DNA from: Lachnospiraceae bacterium
Lineage (GTDB): Bacteria > Bacillota > Clostridia > Lachnospirales > Lachnospiraceae
DNA: 64,000 nucleotides
NCBI GenBank assembly: GCA_017624855.1
Contig: JAGAMF010000007.1
Coordinates: forward strand, 62,001-126,000
Reading direction: 5' to 3'
Both the position numbers and the translations under genes were made by a program. Within the stretch, counting starts at the first letter, position 1. Each line of letters begins with the position of its first letter. Shown here in pieces: positions 62,732 through 64,000 of this stretch. The notes under the pieces were generated by a model. The model was not told the origin of the DNA. It searched no databases and was given only the letters and a program-made list of their open reading frames with translations.

Positions 62732-64000
62732 ATGGGAAATCAAAAAGAAACTCAGAAAAATCCGCAATATAAATATGCTTCTACAAGAGAAAAATTGTGC
62801 TTTGGAATTGGGGCGATCGGTAAAGATGCGATTTGTAATTTAGTAGGAGCATTTTTAATGCTTTATTTTACAGATACTTTGTATCTGGCACCGGCATTTG
62901 TCGGCGTACTGTTTTTTGTAGCAAGAATATGGGATGCGATTAATGACCCGATGATGGGAATGATCGTTGACAATACACATACACGTTTTGGTAAATTCAG
63001 AATCTGGCTTGTAATCGGAACATTAGTAAACTCAGTTGTATTTGTTTTGTTATTCCACAGCTTTAACCTGTCAGGAACAGCATTGTACGTATATGTATCT
63101 GTTATGTACATCTTATATGGAATGACTTATACGATCATGGATGTCCCTTATTGGTCATGGCTTCCGAACTTGACAAATGACCCGCACGAACGTGAGAAAG
63201 TATCCGTAATTCCAAGATTTTTCGCAAGTCTTGCAGGATTTTCAGTAGCAACATTTGGGCTTTATATTATCAACTACCTGAACAAAGTTGCAGGCGAGAG
63301 CAATCTCTACGCAGAAAAAGGATATACACTTTTCGCAATCATTATCGCAGTTATTTTCATCGTTACAATCGGCATTACTGTATTTAATGTAAAAGAGGAA
63401 TCAACATTAGGTACATCAGCAGAAAAGACAAGTCTGAAACAGGCATTTCAGGTAATTGTAAAAAATGATCAGTTGCTTGCATTTATCGGATTACTTTTGA
63501 CATTTAACCTTTGTACACAGATTGCAAAAAGCTTTGCTGTATATTATTTCAAATGTGTATGCCATGATGAATATCTGTATTCTATTTTTGGACTTGCGAT
63601 TATTGCTGAGATGGCAGGACTTTTATTCTTCCCGAAAATCGCAGAAAAAATTAGCCGTGAAAAAGTATACGCATTTGCATGCGGACTTCCGATTGTTGGA
63701 TTTGTACTGCTCGGTGCAGCAGGATATGTAGCACCACAGAGCAAGGTGTTAGTTATTGTATGTTGTGCATTACTTTTCTTCGGCTCAGGTCTTTCACTTG
63801 GAGTAACAACATGCTGTATGGCAGATGTTATCGACTATGGAGAAGTGAAATTTGGTGTACGAAATGAAAGTGTAACATGCTCTGCACAGACATTCCTTAT
63901 GAAGGCAGCTACGGCAGCAGCAGGTGGATTAACAGGAATTGGTCTTCAGATTGTAGGATACAACGCAAAAGCGGTAACGCAGAGCGCAGCAACAGTAATG
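62732..64000 (+). CDS. GPH family sugar:cation symporter (MelB-like), 5' part
   Basis: 423 codons are visible and the frame is open at the window end. GGAGGAG precedes ATG 62732. The first helices contain FGIGAIGKDAICNLVGAFLM, ARIWDAINDPMMGMIVDN and the loop THTRFGKFR, all typical of the glycoside-pentoside-hexuronide carriers; the sodium-site Asp of MelB falls in WDAINDP. It imports a galactoside or related sugar with sodium or protons. The promoter has TATACT (62642-62647) but no -35, consistent with activation by the AraC protein upstream. Confidence 0.92.
   Translation, partial: MGNQKETQKNPQYKYASTREKLCFGIGAIGKDAICNLVGAFLMLYFTDTLYLAPAFVGVLFFVARIWDAINDPMMGMIVDNTHTRFGKFRIWLVIGTLVNSVVFVLLFHSFNLSGTALYVYVSVMYILYGMTYTIMDVPYWSWLPNLTNDPHEREKVSVIPRFFASLAGFSVATFGLYIINYLNKVAGESNLYAEKGYTLFAIIIAVIFIVTIGITVFNVKEESTLGTSAEKTSLKQAFQVIVKNDQLLAFIGLLLTFNLCTQIAKSFAVYYFKCVCHDEYLYSIFGLAIIAEMAGLLFFPKIAEKISREKVYAFACGLPIVGFVLLGAAGYVAPQSKVLVIVCCALLFFGSGLSLGVTTCCMADVIDYGEVKFGVRNESVTCSAQTFLMKAATAAAGGLTGIGLQIVGYNAKAVTQSAATVM

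Overview
The window looks like part of a chromosome of a motile, anaerobic Firmicute of the Lachnospiraceae type (Roseburia/Agathobacter/Butyrivibrio-like). This rests on strong GGAGG ribosome binding sites, short intergenic gaps, a T-box leader, BofA and DUF2508 neighbours, a Firmicute-type flagellin and a clostridial Tad pilus locus. Taxonomy is inferred from gene content only; no database search was possible.

Region 1 (1-11.0 kb): the end of a cation/proton antiporter, a small acidic protein, a KdpDE-like two-component pair lacking the KdpD N-terminal half, a MATE exporter coupled to a HAD hydrolase, then a flagellin operon (1026-aa FliK-like protein, flagellin, FliS) ending head-on against a DUF2508/BofA pair. 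Region 2 (11.0-21.6 kb): a complete Tad/Flp pilus operon from a good sigma-A promoter: prepilin peptidase, TadZ-like, TadA, TadB, TadC, Flp pilin, a DUF5702-like protein, two TadE-like pseudopilins, a second A24 peptidase, an FHA protein and a rhomboid protease. Region 3 (21.5-45.2 kb): mostly housekeeping genes: flavodoxin-SCP2 fusion, HIT, BioY, MurG, TSCPD, Pgi, PutP, lipoprotein, YdcF, a tryptophan-type T-box with a 27-codon leader ORF before trpB, an XRE membrane regulator, an amidohydrolase, a second two-component system, MutS2, an HtrA-like pseudoprotease, a YhaM-like nuclease and RlmD.

Region 4 (about 45.4-56.3 kb) is a compact mobile element directly after rlmD. It has a zinc-ribbon protein divergent from a small HTH gene, a primase-helicase, eight 9-bp iterons just behind it (candidate replication origin), a cos-like stretch, a P27 small terminase, an HK97-type capsid gene with almost no delta domain, and three consecutive serine-recombinase genes. 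No large terminase, portal, protease or tail gene is present. This fits a capsid-bearing phage satellite, or a prophage worn down to this set, and is the most interesting part of the window.

Region 5 (56.3-64 kb) is a rearranged galactoside-uptake area: a truncated AraC gene, a galK fragment, an intact AraC regulator, a 57-bp dyad, a sugar-binding lipoprotein, an ABC permease broken by an IS66-type insertion, another AraC regulator and a GPH (MelB-like) symporter running off the end. The uptake route appears to have moved from ABC import to cation symport.
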